Shown here piece after piece: positions 48,900 to 57,148 of a stretch of 64,000 nucleotides of DNA. This DNA comes from Deltaproteobacteria bacterium (GTDB taxonomy: Bacteria; Desulfobacterota; GWC2-55-46): positions 1 through 64,000 of the forward strand of contig JACRNL010000007.1 of NCBI GenBank assembly GCA_016234935.1. Direction: 5' to 3'. The notes below the pieces were generated by a model. That model saw only the letters and a list, made by a program, of their open reading frames with translations. It was not told the origin of the DNA and did not search any database. Each line of letters starts with the position of its first letter. Within the stretch, counting starts at the first letter, position 1. Both the position numbers and the translations under genes were made by a program.

Positions 48900-50294
48900 A
48901 TGTTTAATTCCATAAAGATAAAACTGATAGTCTGGTTTCTGGTAATTTTTTCGATCGTTCTTCTCGGGCTTGAGATATTCATGTATTACAAGCTCGAGAG
49001 CGTGGTCATAAGCCTCGTTGACGACCATCTTAAATCAACGACGAACTCCCTTGCCAACCTGCTTACCGTTGAAGATGAACACGGACAGCTTGACATGGGT
49101 CTCGCGGAGGTCTCGCAGGCCACGACGGGCGACTACGCGGAAAAGCTCTCCGGCAATTATTATCAGATTTATACGTCAGGCGGCGTCATGCTCGTTCGTT
49201 CGCCGTCTCTTACGCTTGCCAATACGGCCCTGCCCATGAGCGAAGAGACTCTGGTCCCGCGTTACGATACGGTCACCGGGCCTGCCGGCGAACCCACGCG
49301 CATCGTAACGCAGACCTTTAAATTTCCGCGCGGGAACCTGACCTTCCAGGCGGGCGAGTCCATGAAGGAAACCAACCAGCTCATGAGTTCCTTCAGGAAC
49401 TTCGCGCTGGTCATGTTCCCGGCGGTCTTTCTGATATGCGCGGTCGGCGTGTTTTTCATAACCGATCTGGCGATGAAGTCCCTGAAGGTTTTTTCAGTGA
49501 AGATAAATCAGATAACCGAGGAAAGCCTGAGCGAAAGGGTCGAGACGGACAGCGTGGCCGCTGAATTGAAGCCCCTGGCCGCGAGTTTTAACGGCATGCT
49601 CTCAAAGCTCGAAGGCTCGTTCCTCCGGCAGAGGCAGTTCCTGTCCGACGCCTCGCATGAGCTGAGGACGCCGACCACCATCATCAAGAGCTTTTGCGAC
49701 GTTACGCTCGGCAGGGACAGGGCGGGCGAGGAGTATAAAGAGGCCATCAAGAAGATCGGCGAGACGGTCAACCGCATGTGCGACATTATAAACCGCATAC
49801 TCGTGGTGTCGCGCTTTGACAGCAAGACCGTGGAATTGAAGCCCGTGAGGGTGGATATAAAAGACGTCATGAAGGACGTGCTGAGGCTCATGGAGTCTGC
49901 GGCCAATAACAAGGGCGTTCAGATAGACCTCCAGGGGCCGAACCTGAGCATACGCGGCGACAGGGAGGGACTCACCGAGGTCTTTACAAACATCATCGAG
50001 AACGCCGTGAAGTACAACAGGCAAAACGGCAACGTGGACATCACCATAGGCGAAGACGCCGGCACGGCCGTCATAAGCGTGGCGGACACCGGCATAGGCA
50101 TCCCTGATGATGAATTGGAAAAGATATTCGACCGCTTCTACCGGGTTGACGCGAGCAGGGGGCAGACCGTGGGCAGCGGGCTTGGGCTTTCCATCGTCAG
50201 GACGATAGTCGAGGCGCACGGCGGACGCATCGAGGTAAAAAGCGAGCAGGGCAAAGGCTCTCTGTTTCAGGTATTTCTCCCCAAAATGGTCTGA
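48900..50294 (+). CDS. Membrane sensor histidine kinase
   Basis: 464 residues. Transmembrane helices at about 8-30 and 168-188 enclose a periplasmic sensor region of about 135 residues. HAMP follows (KVFSVKINQITEESLSERVE), then HisKA with the phospho-His in FLSDASHELRTPTTIIKSF, N-box FTNIIENAVKYNR, G1 ADTGIGIPDDELE, F-box IFDRFYRVD and G2 GSGLGLSIVRTIV. The architecture fits the OmpR-class regulator encoded just upstream, like CusS/QseC pairs. The signal sensed is not evident. Confidence 0.9.
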   Translation: MFNSIKIKLIVWFLVIFSIVLLGLEIFMYYKLESVVISLVDDHLKSTTNSLANLLTVEDEHGQLDMGLAEVSQATTGDYAEKLSGNYYQIYTSGGVMLVRSPSLTLANTALPMSEETLVPRYDTVTGPAGEPTRIVTQTFKFPRGNLTFQAGESMKETNQLMSSFRNFALVMFPAVFLICAVGVFFITDLAMKSLKVFSVKINQITEESLSERVETDSVAAELKPLAASFNGMLSKLEGSFLRQRQFLSDASHELRTPTTIIKSFCDVTLGRDRAGEEYKEAIKKIGETVNRMCDIINRILVVSRFDSKTVELKPVRVDIKDVMKDVLRLMESAANNKGVQIDLQGPNLSIRGDREGLTEVFTNIIENAVKYNRQNGNVDITIGEDAGTAVISVADTGIGIPDDELEKIFDRFYRVDASRGQTVGSGLGLSIVRTIVEAHGGRIEVKSEQGKGSLFQVFLPKMV

Positions 50295-50480
50295 GCAGCT
50301 TCTCAGGCCGCCTAGGCGCCCCATCTATCGCGCTTATCGTTGTTCCCGCTTTTTTATAATCGAATCGTAAACGAAGAATTGCAGCTTGTAAGCGTGCATG
50401 CCCGGCCGTTTTACACAGGCTCGTATCTGAAGCACAGGCGATAGTGTCCGGAGAGGTTGTTTGAACCTGATGGCGGATAA

Positions 50481-50524
50481 AAAACAAAGGGGAGCGGCCT
50501 TTAAAGGCCGCTCCCCTTTGTTTT
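50481..50524. terminator. Strong bidirectional Rho-independent terminator
   Basis: AACAAAGGGGAGCGGCC pairs with GGCCGCTCCCCTTTGTT around a TTTAAA centre and is followed by TTTT, with AAAA on the left. It ends the sensor-kinase transcript 187 bases after its stop. The rest of the 327-base space 50295-50621 has a fragment resembling the 125-bp repeat (GGCCGCCTAGGCGCCCCATC) and a TATAAT at 50610, just before the next gene. Confidence 0.85.
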
Positions 50525-50621
50525 GTCATCCCCGAATGCCTTTATCGTGGATCAGGACGCATAGCTTGAAAATACCCTAAAATGTCATAGACTTGGATGA
50601 AAATGTTGTTATAATCCTCAC

Positions 50622-51458
50622 ATGGCAAACCTCAAAGATAAAGAAATACCAAGAAGAAGGCTTGGGAAGACAAATCTCCAGGTAAGCATCCTCGGCCTCG
50701 GCGGAGAAGGGATACTGCGAACTTACGGCAACGACGGCAAGGCGCACAGGCTCATTAATACCGCGATAGACCTGGGGATAAACTACCTTGAGACCGCGCG
50801 CGCCTATGCCGGAAGCGAGGGCTATTACGGCGGGGCGTTAAAAGAGAGGCGTAAGGACATAATACTTGCCGGAAAATCCCACGCAAGAGACAAAAAGGGC
50901 GCGCTTGAGCACCTTAAAGAGAGCCTCACGAACCTCAAGACGGATTACCTCGACATCTGGCAGATGCATGACGTGCGGACGGAGGAGGAAATAAAGCAGA
51001 TATTCGGCCCGGGCGGCGCGATGGAGGCGTTCCTTGAGGCAAAGAAAAAGGGGCTTGTCCGCTTTATCGGCGTAACGGGACACTGCGACCCGAAGATAAC
51101 CGCGAAGTGCCTTGATATTTATGATTTTGACACGGTGCTTATTCCGGTAAACCCCGCGGAGCCTTCGTATAAATGCTTCCTTGAGGAGATAGTACCTCTC
51201 GCGGGGGCAAAGGACACAGGCGTCATAGGCATGAAGGCCTATCTGCAGGGCAGGTTCGACGCCCCCAAGAAGCTCCTGCTGAGCTACGCGCTTTCCCAGC
51301 CTGTCAGTCTCGCGGTAATTGGATGCGACGATGTTGACCAGCTGAAGGAGAATGCCCAGGCCGCCGCAGAGTTCCTTCCGCTTAAATACAAAGAGGTGCA
51401 AAGGCTGGCTTCCATTATCGAGCCGTATGCAAGGGAATTGATGTCGTATAAGCCGTAA
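50622..51458 (+). CDS. Aldo/keto reductase
   Basis: 278 residues of the AKR fold: RRRLGKTNLQVSILGLGGEG, the catalytic region INYLETARAYAGSEGYYG (Tyr; the usual Asp is Glu), Lys in IILAGKSHA, His in DIWQMHDVR and NADP-binding FIGVTGHCDPKI. Aldehyde or ketone reduction with NAD(P)H is likely. Proteins of this type with a shortened C-terminus are common in anaerobes; many have a 4Fe-4S ferredoxin tail, which this one lacks. It stands alone between palindromes. Confidence 0.84.
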   Translation: MANLKDKEIPRRRLGKTNLQVSILGLGGEGILRTYGNDGKAHRLINTAIDLGINYLETARAYAGSEGYYGGALKERRKDIILAGKSHARDKKGALEHLKESLTNLKTDYLDIWQMHDVRTEEEIKQIFGPGGAMEAFLEAKKKGLVRFIGVTGHCDPKITAKCLDIYDFDTVLIPVNPAEPSYKCFLEEIVPLAGAKDTGVIGMKAYLQGRFDAPKKLLLSYALSQPVSLAVIGCDDVDQLKENAQAAAEFLPLKYKEVQRLASIIEPYARELMSYKP

Positions 51459-51486
51459 TGCGGCGCGAGGCCATAGGCGCCTATAT

Positions 51487-51560
51487 CTGTCATTCCCGAT
51501 GTTTTAATCGGGAATCTAAATCAAAATCAGATCCCCGATAGATACATTCGGGGATGACAG
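51487..51560. repeat. REP-like element with CTGTCAT ends
   Basis: CTGTCATTCCCGATGTTTTAATCGGGAAT and CCCCGATAGATACATTCGGGG...ATGACAG: two inner hairpins are framed by an outer CTGTCATYCCC inverted repeat. It is related to the pair at 13452-13550 by the GATTAAAACAT and GATAGATACATTCG parts. It lies between convergent genes and may stop transcription. The first string is split: CTGTCATTCCCGATG then TTTTAATCGGGAAT. Confidence 0.75.
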
Positions 51561-51657
51561 ATAAGTAACGTAGTTTGGCTCGCTTGAGGCGCCGGATATG
51601 GCGAGCCTTGAGGCAGCCCTTGACAGGATGGGGCCGCGCGAACATATGCGAAAGAAT

Positions 51658-52185
51658 TCAGGCTCCCTTCCTCGCAAGGAGGCTGATTGCGGCTTGTAAG
51701 GCCTTTTCGAAGTTGACGCTGCTTGTCATCTCCGGGACTATTTCCATGTATTTTATGGTGTTGTTTGCGTCAATGACGAAGACGGCGCGCGCCAGAAGCC
51801 GCAGTTCCTTTATAAGGACGCCGTAGGCATTGCCAAAGGATGCGTCCCTGTGGTCTGAGAGGGTCTTTACCCTGTCTATGCCCGCGGCATTGCAAAACCG
51901 TCCGATGGCAAAGGGCAGGTCCATGCTTATGTTGATGACCTCCACCGCTTCGCCGAGTTTCGCGGCCTCTTCGTTAAAGCGCCTTGCCTGATGGTCGCAC
52001 ACAGGCGTGTCGAGCGACGGCGTGACGGTTATGAGCTTTATCTTGCCGCTAAAATCCTTGAGGGACACCGGACCAAGCCCCTTGTCAAGGACAGTGAAGT
52101 CAGGCGCCTTTTTCCCTGCCTTGAGCTCAGGGCCTGCGAGCGTCAAGGGACTTCCTTTCATCGTTACGACTCCGTTTCTTTCCAT
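51658..52185 (-). CDS. tpx: Thiol peroxidase
   Basis: 175 residues of the atypical 2-Cys peroxiredoxin Tpx family: MKGSPLTLAGPELKAGKKAP, peroxidatic Cys in VTPSLDTPVCDHQARRFNEE, resolving Cys in AIGRFCNAAG and LSDHRDASFGNAYGV. It reduces hydrogen and lipid peroxides using thioredoxin. The frame is open to 52209, but ATG 52185, 7 bases after GGGGGA, matches the usual start. It faces the aldo/keto reductase across a REP element and is transcribed away from the nicotinate gene. Confidence 0.92.
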   Translation of the reverse strand: MERNGVVTMKGSPLTLAGPELKAGKKAPDFTVLDKGLGPVSLKDFSGKIKLITVTPSLDTPVCDHQARRFNEEAAKLGEAVEVINISMDLPFAIGRFCNAAGIDRVKTLSDHRDASFGNAYGVLIKELRLLARAVFVIDANNTIKYMEIVPEMTSSVNFEKALQAAISLLARKGA

Positions 52186-52408
52186 GATATTTCCCCCGGA
52201 GGGCGTCACGCCCCTTTTTCATATGCGTCATATCTGCCGCCTTGATTCGCGTATAACTTTAGGGAAAGGTTAGCATGTAAAGGCAGATTGTCAATAAGCC
52301 GGGGGCTTCGGCCACGGACGGGTATTGCCCCGCATTTCTGATATAATAGGATGAACCTTTAAAATATGCCGCCTGCAACATTTAAAATTCCTTTTAGGAG
52401 GGCTTGAG

Positions 52409-53566
52409 ATGCTGCACATTGCCGACCCTGAAGATATAAAGAACGGATGCCTGACGGACGTATACTTTGCGCGGACCTTGCAGATACTGAAGGCAAAGGG
52501 CATTAAAAAAAGGGTCAGGGCCGAGTTCTTTGCCAAGACGCTCCCTGAGGGCTGGGATTGGGGCGTGCTTGCCGGCGTTGAAGAGCTGGCCGGCCTGATG
52601 GAAGGGAAAAAGGTCAACATCAGGTGCCTTCCGGAAGGCTCTGTCTTTCATGCCTTCGAGCCGGTGATGGAGATAGAAGGCGATTACCGGGAATTTTGCG
52701 TGTTTGAAACGGCAATGCTCGGGCTTATCTGCCAGGCCACGGGGGTGGCCACGAAGGCGGCGCGCATAAGGCTTGCCGCGGGGGACAGGCAGGTGGTCAG
52801 CTTCGGGGCAAGGAGGATGCACCCTGCGATCGCGCCCATGATAGAGAGGGCCGCCTTTATCGGCGGCTGTGACGGCGTGGCGGTGATACTCAGCGCCGAG
52901 CTTATAGAGGCGGAGCCGGCCGGGACGATGCCGCACTCTCTGATACTTTTGTTCGGAGATACCGTCGCCGCGGCAAAGGCCTTTGACGAGGTCATTGACA
53001 AACGGGTCAAGAGGGTGGCGCTTATAGACACCTTCAACGATGAGAAGTTCGAGGCCATAAGGGTGGCCGAGGCCATGGGGGACAGGCTCTACGCAGTGCG
53101 GCTCGACACGCCCAAATCGCGCCGGGGCGATTTTTACAGGATATTCGAGGAGACGCGCTGGGAGCTTGACCTCAGGGGTTTTAATCACGTCAAGCTCTTT
53201 GCCAGCGGAGGGCTGGATGAAAAGGAGGTGGCGGAATTAAGGCCTCTGGTGGACGCCTTCGGCGTGGGCACGAGCATCAGCAACGCCCCTGTGGTGGATT
53301 TCGCCATGGACATAATGGAAATAGAGGGCAAACCCGCAGCCAAGCGCGGTAAATGGTCGGGGGCCAAGGACGTTTTGAGGTGCGCGTCGTGCGGGCAGGG
53401 CAAGATAATCCCTCTTGGCGCCAGGCTAGGAAGGTGCCCCTGCGGCGGGATATATAAGAGCAGGTTTGTCCAGCTTATAAAAAATGGCGTTATATCGCGT
53501 AAACTGCCCAGGCCGTCCGAGATACGGGCCTCGGTGCTTGGCGCGCTTAAAAGCGTCGGAATTTAG
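52409..53566 (+). CDS. Nicotinate phosphoribosyltransferase-like protein with zinc ribbon
   Basis: 385 residues. The NAPRTase core shows GCLTDVYFARTLQIL, MLGLICQATGVATKAARIRL, VSFGARRMHPAIAPMIERAA (phosphoribosyl site), EAEPAGTMPHSLIL and FGVGTSISNAPVVDF. It makes nicotinate mononucleotide from nicotinate and PRPP for NAD salvage. A small four-Cys ribbon follows at about residue 330 (CASCGQG...RCPCGG). The shorter length and ribbon fit an archaeal/bacterial subgroup. A good AGGAGGG precedes ATG 52409, and a TATAAT lies at 52342. Its stop codon touches a 125-bp repeat. Confidence 0.86.
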   Translation: MLHIADPEDIKNGCLTDVYFARTLQILKAKGIKKRVRAEFFAKTLPEGWDWGVLAGVEELAGLMEGKKVNIRCLPEGSVFHAFEPVMEIEGDYREFCVFETAMLGLICQATGVATKAARIRLAAGDRQVVSFGARRMHPAIAPMIERAAFIGGCDGVAVILSAELIEAEPAGTMPHSLILLFGDTVAAAKAFDEVIDKRVKRVALIDTFNDEKFEAIRVAEAMGDRLYAVRLDTPKSRRGDFYRIFEETRWELDLRGFNHVKLFASGGLDEKEVAELRPLVDAFGVGTSISNAPVVDFAMDIMEIEGKPAAKRGKWSGAKDVLRCASCGQGKIIPLGARLGRCPCGGIYKSRFVQLIKNGVISRKLPRPSEIRASVLGALKSVGI

Positions 53567-53690
53567 CAGGCTGCTGAAAAAGCCCCATCTACGTCGTTGC
53601 CTTCGTCGCTCGTCACTGCGGCGTGCCCAAAAGCACGCCTCATTCCTCGCTCCTCGTCGCCTAGTAGCTGGGGCTTTTTGAGCAGCCTGC
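53566..53690. repeat. 125-bp palindromic element, copy 1
   Basis: The ends GCAGGCTGCTGAAAAAGCCCC and GGGGCTTTTTGAGCAGCCTGC form a long inverted repeat. The centre contains GCGTGCCCAAAAGCACGC. It starts at the stop codon of the nicotinate phosphoribosyltransferase gene and could end its transcription through the CTTTTTG arm. A second, longer copy follows directly. (Left end shown as GCAGGCTGCTG then AAAAAGCCCC.). Confidence 0.85.
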
Positions 53691-53695
53691 CCTTA

Positions 53696-53887
53696 GCAGG
53701 CCGCCTCAAGCGCCCCATCTACTGCGTTGGCATTAAAGCTCGGAACGAACGGCGTGCCCAAAAGCACGCCTCGTTCCTCCTCAGCACCACTTTCCATCGC
53801 CAAGAGTTCATGCATAATACAAACGTTGGCAGAGGAAAGTGGTGCTGGGCTCGTCGCCTAGCAGCTGGGGCTTTTTGAGCGGCCTGC
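53696..53887. repeat. 125-bp palindromic element, copy 2, interrupted by a hairpin element
   Basis: This copy has the same ends (GCAGGCCGCCTCAAGCGCCCC and GGGGCTTTTTGAGCGGCCTGC in part) and the same centre GCGTGCCCAAAAGCACGC. It is 192 bp because the 69-bp hairpin at 53782-53850 sits in it. Removing the hairpin leaves 123 bp, matching copy 1. The remaining 125 bases up to 54012 show no gene. Confidence 0.85.
53782..53850. repeat. 69-bp hairpin element nested in another repeat
   Basis: CAGCACCACTTTCC and GGAAAGTGGTGCTGGGC are its ends; the centre differs from the other two copies but keeps an AT-rich ATAATACAAACG part. It is the third member of the family at 11634 and 35610. It interrupts the second 125-bp element, so it inserted later. 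Confidence 0.88.
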
Positions 53888-54012
53888 GTAAATTTTAAGT
53901 TTTTCCGCAACCTGTTAGACAAACGGGGATTTTTAGATATTGATAAACATGCCCTTCCTGTGTTACCTGTTGTAAAGCACGCTATTATAGAAATCTTTCA
54001 GGAGAATATCAT

Positions 54013-54483
54013 ATGCCGCCAAAAAACAAAGCAGCTGTGAAAAATCTCGATAGGATGCTTTTCACCACGGACTTCAGCGCCGCCTCTGAGAACGCCGCGC
54101 CGTACGCGCTCATGCTCGCCAGACAGAACAAGGCAAGACTCTATGTCATGCATGTGGTTGACGTGGCAAACAATTTGGCGGGATTTTATGTGCCGCACAT
54201 GTCCTATGAGATACTCGACAAGGAGATGGAGGAGGCCGCGGAGGGAATGATGCGGAAGTTTTGCGCCAAACATTTCGGCGGGTACAAATGCGAACAGATA
54301 GTGACCGTCGGCGCTCCCTACAAAGAGATCATGAATGCGATAAAGGGCAAAAACATAAACATGGTCGTCATGGCCGCCTCCGGCATGGGCGAGGTCGGCA
54401 GGTTCTTCTTCGGCTCTACCGCCGACAGGGTTTTAAGGCACGCGCCATGCCCGGTGCTTATAATACCGCCCGCGAACAGGTAA
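54013..54483 (+). CDS. Universal stress protein (UspA family)
   Basis: 156 residues of a single Usp domain: RMLFTTDFSAASENAAPYAL, LYVMHVVDVA and the ATP-binding VMAASGMGEVGRFFFGSTAD followed by RVLRHAPCPVLII. The G-x2-G-x9-G-S/T motif is present, so it may bind ATP. The ribosome binding site is CAGGAG. It is separated from the Tat genes by 109 bases and may share their transcript. Stress-linked regulation is typical for the family but not visible here. Confidence 0.88.
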   Translation: MPPKNKAAVKNLDRMLFTTDFSAASENAAPYALMLARQNKARLYVMHVVDVANNLAGFYVPHMSYEILDKEMEEAAEGMMRKFCAKHFGGYKCEQIVTVGAPYKEIMNAIKGKNINMVVMAASGMGEVGRFFFGSTADRVLRHAPCPVLIIPPANR

Positions 54484-54592
54484 ATTCAGGCGGACGGCCG
54501 GCGGCGGCGTCCGGCGCGCCGCATATATATTTAAAAGGCCGCCTTGACGGCAAGGCGCCGCCGTTTTAAAAAACAGAGGTTATAACTTAAAG

Positions 54593-54958
54593 ATGTTCGG
54601 CATCGGCCTTGGCGAATTCATATTGATCCTTGTCGTCGCGCTTATCTTCATAAGCCCGGAAAAGCTCCCTGAGATAGCCAAAGCCATGGCAAAGATTTTC
54701 AATGAGTTCAAGAAGGCGGGCGCGGAGATAAGAAGGACCGTCTCGGACATAAGTTTCGAGGAGGCGTCAAGGGCTGCGGACTTGCAAAAGGCCGCAGCCT
54801 CCCATAAGCCCCTTGAAGGGGCTGAGCCCCCTCAGGGGGTTCAACCCCCTGAAGGCGCCGGCAACGGGCAAAAGGAAGCCGCCTCTGTGCCTGAGCCGGA
54901 AAAGGACGCCGGCAGGGCTTCTCCCTTCCCCGGCGCGAATGAAGAGAAAAAAGGATAA
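54593..54958 (+). CDS. tatB: Twin-arginine translocase TatA/TatB-type subunit
   Basis: 121 residues: a short N-terminal membrane helix (FGIGLGEFILILVVALIFIS), a hinge PEKLPE, and an amphipathic helix (IAKAMAKIFNEFKKAGAEIR). This is the TatA/TatB layout, and the Glu at position 8 plus the long acidic tail favour TatB. It works with TatC, encoded next, in exporting folded proteins. The C-terminal tail carries a palindromic element read as PLEGAEPPQGVQPPEG (about residues 73-88). Such tails are variable, so function is probably unaffected. Confidence 0.85.
   Translation: MFGIGLGEFILILVVALIFISPEKLPEIAKAMAKIFNEFKKAGAEIRRTVSDISFEEASRAADLQKAAASHKPLEGAEPPQGVQPPEGAGNGQKEAASVPEPEKDAGRASPFPGANEEKKG
54808..54857. 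repeat. In-frame palindromic element in tatB
   Basis: GCCCCTTGAAGGGGC, GCCCCCTCAGGGGG and TTCAACCCCCTGAAGG follow one another and are read in frame. The first two are identical in type to 11041-11084 (intergenic) and 8241-8284 (kinase gene). The element sits in the non-conserved tail. Confidence 0.85.
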
Positions 54959-54983
54959 CGCGCCCTCCCGCCCATGCCCGACC

Positions 54984-55724
54984 ATGATTGAAAACGAAGA
55001 CAAAAGGACATTCATAGAGCATATCATCGAGCTTAGAAGAAGGCTCACTCACGCGGCTATAGCCGTGGCCATAGGGTTCGGCGCGGCCTATTATTATTCG
55101 GATGTCATTTATGTCTTTCTCGCGAAGCCGGCCATGCAGGGGCTTCCAAAGGGGCAGGAGTACCTTGTCTTTACGGGCATTGTCGAGCCGTTTTTCATCT
55201 ACTTTAAGATTGGCTTTGTTGGCGGGGTGGTGCTTGCAAGCCCTGTCATCATGTACGAGATATGGGCCTTCGCGGCCCCGGGCCTGCTTGAAAAGGAAAA
55301 GCGCTGGTTCGCCGGCATCTGCCTGTCTTCCGCCGTCCTCTTCCTCGCCGGGGTTGTCTTTGCGTTTTATCTGGTCTTTCCTTTCGGCTTTAAATATCTC
55401 CTCAGCTTTGCCAACGACGGCCTGAGGCCCATGATATCCATGAGCGATTATTTCTCGCTCGTTACGAAGCTCCTTCTCGCCTTCGGCGTCACTTTTCAAC
55501 TGCCGCTGGGGATGCTCGTCCTTGCCCGCATGGGCGTCGTCACCGCCAGGCGGTTTGCCTCGTGGTGGAGATATGCCATTATCATTATCTTCATAGCGGC
55601 CGCTATCCTTACCCCGACGCCCGATATCTTCAACCAATTGCTAATGGCCGGCCCGCTGATAATCCTTTACGGCATAGGAGTGCTTGGCGCGTGGGTGTTC
55701 GGGAAGAAGAAGGCGCAGGAGTGA
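54984..55724 (+). CDS. tatC: Sec-independent protein translocase TatC
   Basis: 246 residues with six membrane helices. Family blocks: FIEHIIELRRRLTHAAIAVA, EPFFIYFKIGFVGGVVLASP, MYEIWAFAAPGLLEKEKRWF, FGVTFQLPLGMLVLARMGVV and TPTPDIFNQLLMAGPLIILY. TatC is the receptor for twin-arginine signal peptides. The frame is open much further upstream, overlapping tatB; ATG 54939 (a 20-base overlap) is an alternative start. Neither start has a clear ribosome binding site, so coupling to tatB translation is likely. I chose 54984 because conserved sequence begins just after it. Confidence 0.9.
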   Translation: MIENEDKRTFIEHIIELRRRLTHAAIAVAIGFGAAYYYSDVIYVFLAKPAMQGLPKGQEYLVFTGIVEPFFIYFKIGFVGGVVLASPVIMYEIWAFAAPGLLEKEKRWFAGICLSSAVLFLAGVVFAFYLVFPFGFKYLLSFANDGLRPMISMSDYFSLVTKLLLAFGVTFQLPLGMLVLARMGVVTARRFASWWRYAIIIIFIAAAILTPTPDIFNQLLMAGPLIILYGIGVLGAWVFGKKKAQE

Positions 55725-55749
55725 GTTGACAACTTCATGGAGCAGACTC

Positions 55750-56161
55750 TTATTTCTCCTTCCCGGCGCAGGTGAAAGAGCCGTCGTTTTTTCCATTTTC
55801 TATCCTGTAAACCGTGTCGCCGACGCGCCTAAGGGTTCTGCTGTGCTCGCCTGCTATCGGGCCACCATTAGAAGCGGCAATGTTATTTGTGTCCCTAGAG
55901 TCAAACGCTCATAGCGCCTGATAGCGTTGTAAAACTTCTCAAATTCATGGGGATTCATGTCGCTTAGCTTCTTGTCGCGGGACATGCCGGTCCATTTCGT
56001 TTAGGGCTGTTGGTTTTACTGCTAAATCCGTAAACAATATTGCCGGGATTGTTATTCCTCCATGCAATGGTTCCGTTCTTTTTGATGATAGTGCTGCTGT
56101 TACTCGGATATATGACAGTCATTCCATTGTCGAATGACCTTGCTTTTTTGTTTTTCGGCAT
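55750..56161 (-). pseudogene. Deletion-bearing copy of the NNPGN-motif protein
   Basis: The minus-strand start at 56161 (AAAGGAG site) gives an N-terminus with KKNGTIAWRNNNPGNI, the same as the intact paralog at 56536-57108 (RKNGTIAWRNNNPGNM). The middle is missing; after frame changes the sequence continues as KKLSDMNPHEFEKFYNAIRR-like and ends SRTLRRVGDTVYRIENGK...GSFTCAGKEK, matching the paralog's tail (NRTLRRVGDTVYRIENGR). It is a decayed duplicate with an internal deletion of roughly 60 codons plus frameshifts. Confidence 0.75.
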
Positions 56162-56178
56162 ACAGTATTCTCCTTTTT

Positions 56179-56488
56179 TTATTTAGCCGGCTCTATGCCG
56201 GTTACTTCCATCAAAACCTTTGTAAAGTGATAGCCATTGTCTCGATGAAACAGCGTCCCTTCAGAGTATCCAGCGCGTTTCCGGCCTGTCCCCTTTCTCT
56301 ATGCTCTCAAATTCCGGCGGTCCGGGGAATGTTTTCTCCACTATCGTCCCTGTGAGCCTCACCTTTGCCGGCCAGTATGAAAGGCACTCCTCAGCCTGCG
56401 CATCTCCGGTAAAGGCAATAAGACCAAGGACAAAAAGGAGCGTCAGTATCGTTCGCGCTGTGCTAAGCTTTTTTTGTTTTTTTGACAT
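56179..56488 (-). pseudogene. DUF4431-like secreted protein broken by deletion and frameshift
   Basis: The start at 56488 follows GAAGGAGC. It encodes a signal peptide (TILTLLFVLGLIAFTGDAQA, cleavage after AQA) and then VRLTGTIVEKTFPGPPEFES with GDRPETRWIL, which resembles DUF4431 proteins. The frame stops at 56261. In another frame just after, the sequence reads GTLFHRDNGYHFTKVLMEVT and ends IEPAK at 56179, like the usual C-terminus of that family. About 15-20 conserved residues between the two parts are missing. It lies between two NNPGN-family genes and looks dead. Confidence 0.65.
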
Positions 56489-56535
56489 ATTGATAGCTCC
56501 TTCTTTTTATTTAGCCGGCTTCATGGTGCAGATTT

Positions 56536-57108
56536 TTACTTCTTTTTACCATTACAAATAAAGGAACCCTTGCTCCTTCCATTTTCTATCCTGTAAACCG
56601 TGTCGCCGACGCGCCTAAGGGTTCTGTTTGGAGCGTCTTCTCCGGGAGCGTTTTTCGAAGCCGGCATTACCACCTCGGTGCCTGCCCTGGAATCTTCAAA
56701 CTTCCTCATGACATGTATAAGGTTACTAAATTCCTGAGGCTTCATTTCGCTCAGCTTACTGTCACCTGATAATCCTGTATTGCTCGTTACATATTTAATA
56801 TAATTGGTTTCGTTGCCGTCAGGAGAATATGCCTTGATTACTTCGCGTATAGACTTCTCTTGATATTTTTGAATCTTTAGAAGCGCGACTTGGGCCTTTC
56901 TTCCGGTTTCAGTGTCAGGGAAGATTGCGAAAGTGCCGTCACAACCGATAGCGCCATGTCTTTTGGCAAAACTTCCCTGATTGCATTTCATGTTGCCAGG
57001 ATTATTGTTCCTCCATGCGATAGTTCCGTTCTTTCTGATTAAGACATTGCTGTCGCCGGAATAAACAACAGTTTTTTTATTACCTTTTTTCGCTGAGTTA
57101 TATGGCAT
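56536..57108 (-). CDS. NNPGN-motif protein of unknown function (190 aa)
   Basis: 190 residues. The N-terminal half contains KNGTIAWRNNNPGNMKCNQG, GAIGCDGTFAIFPDTETGRK and YQEKSIREVIKAYSPDGNET, the pattern of small phage or secretion-associated proteins sometimes compared with muramidases. The C-terminus is a basic tail with one Cys (RRVGDTVYRIENGRSKGSFI). There is no signal peptide. Start ATG 57108 follows GGGA. It is AT-rich, and a decayed duplicate of it lies 375 bases away, with a DUF4431-like pseudogene between. Toxin-like or cell-wall-directed action is possible but unproven. Confidence 0.65.
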   Translation of the reverse strand: MPYNSAKKGNKKTVVYSGDSNVLIRKNGTIAWRNNNPGNMKCNQGSFAKRHGAIGCDGTFAIFPDTETGRKAQVALLKIQKYQEKSIREVIKAYSPDGNETNYIKYVTSNTGLSGDSKLSEMKPQEFSNLIHVMRKFEDSRAGTEVVMPASKNAPGEDAPNRTLRRVGDTVYRIENGRSKGSFICNGKKK

Positions 57109-57148
57109 GGTTTTCCATCCCTAAATGTTTTATGGTTTGAAAATGTTT

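Noticed and set aside
54813-54983. 57-codon N-terminal extension of TatC
   Set aside because: It overlaps tatB in another frame through a palindromic repeat and has no TatC similarity.
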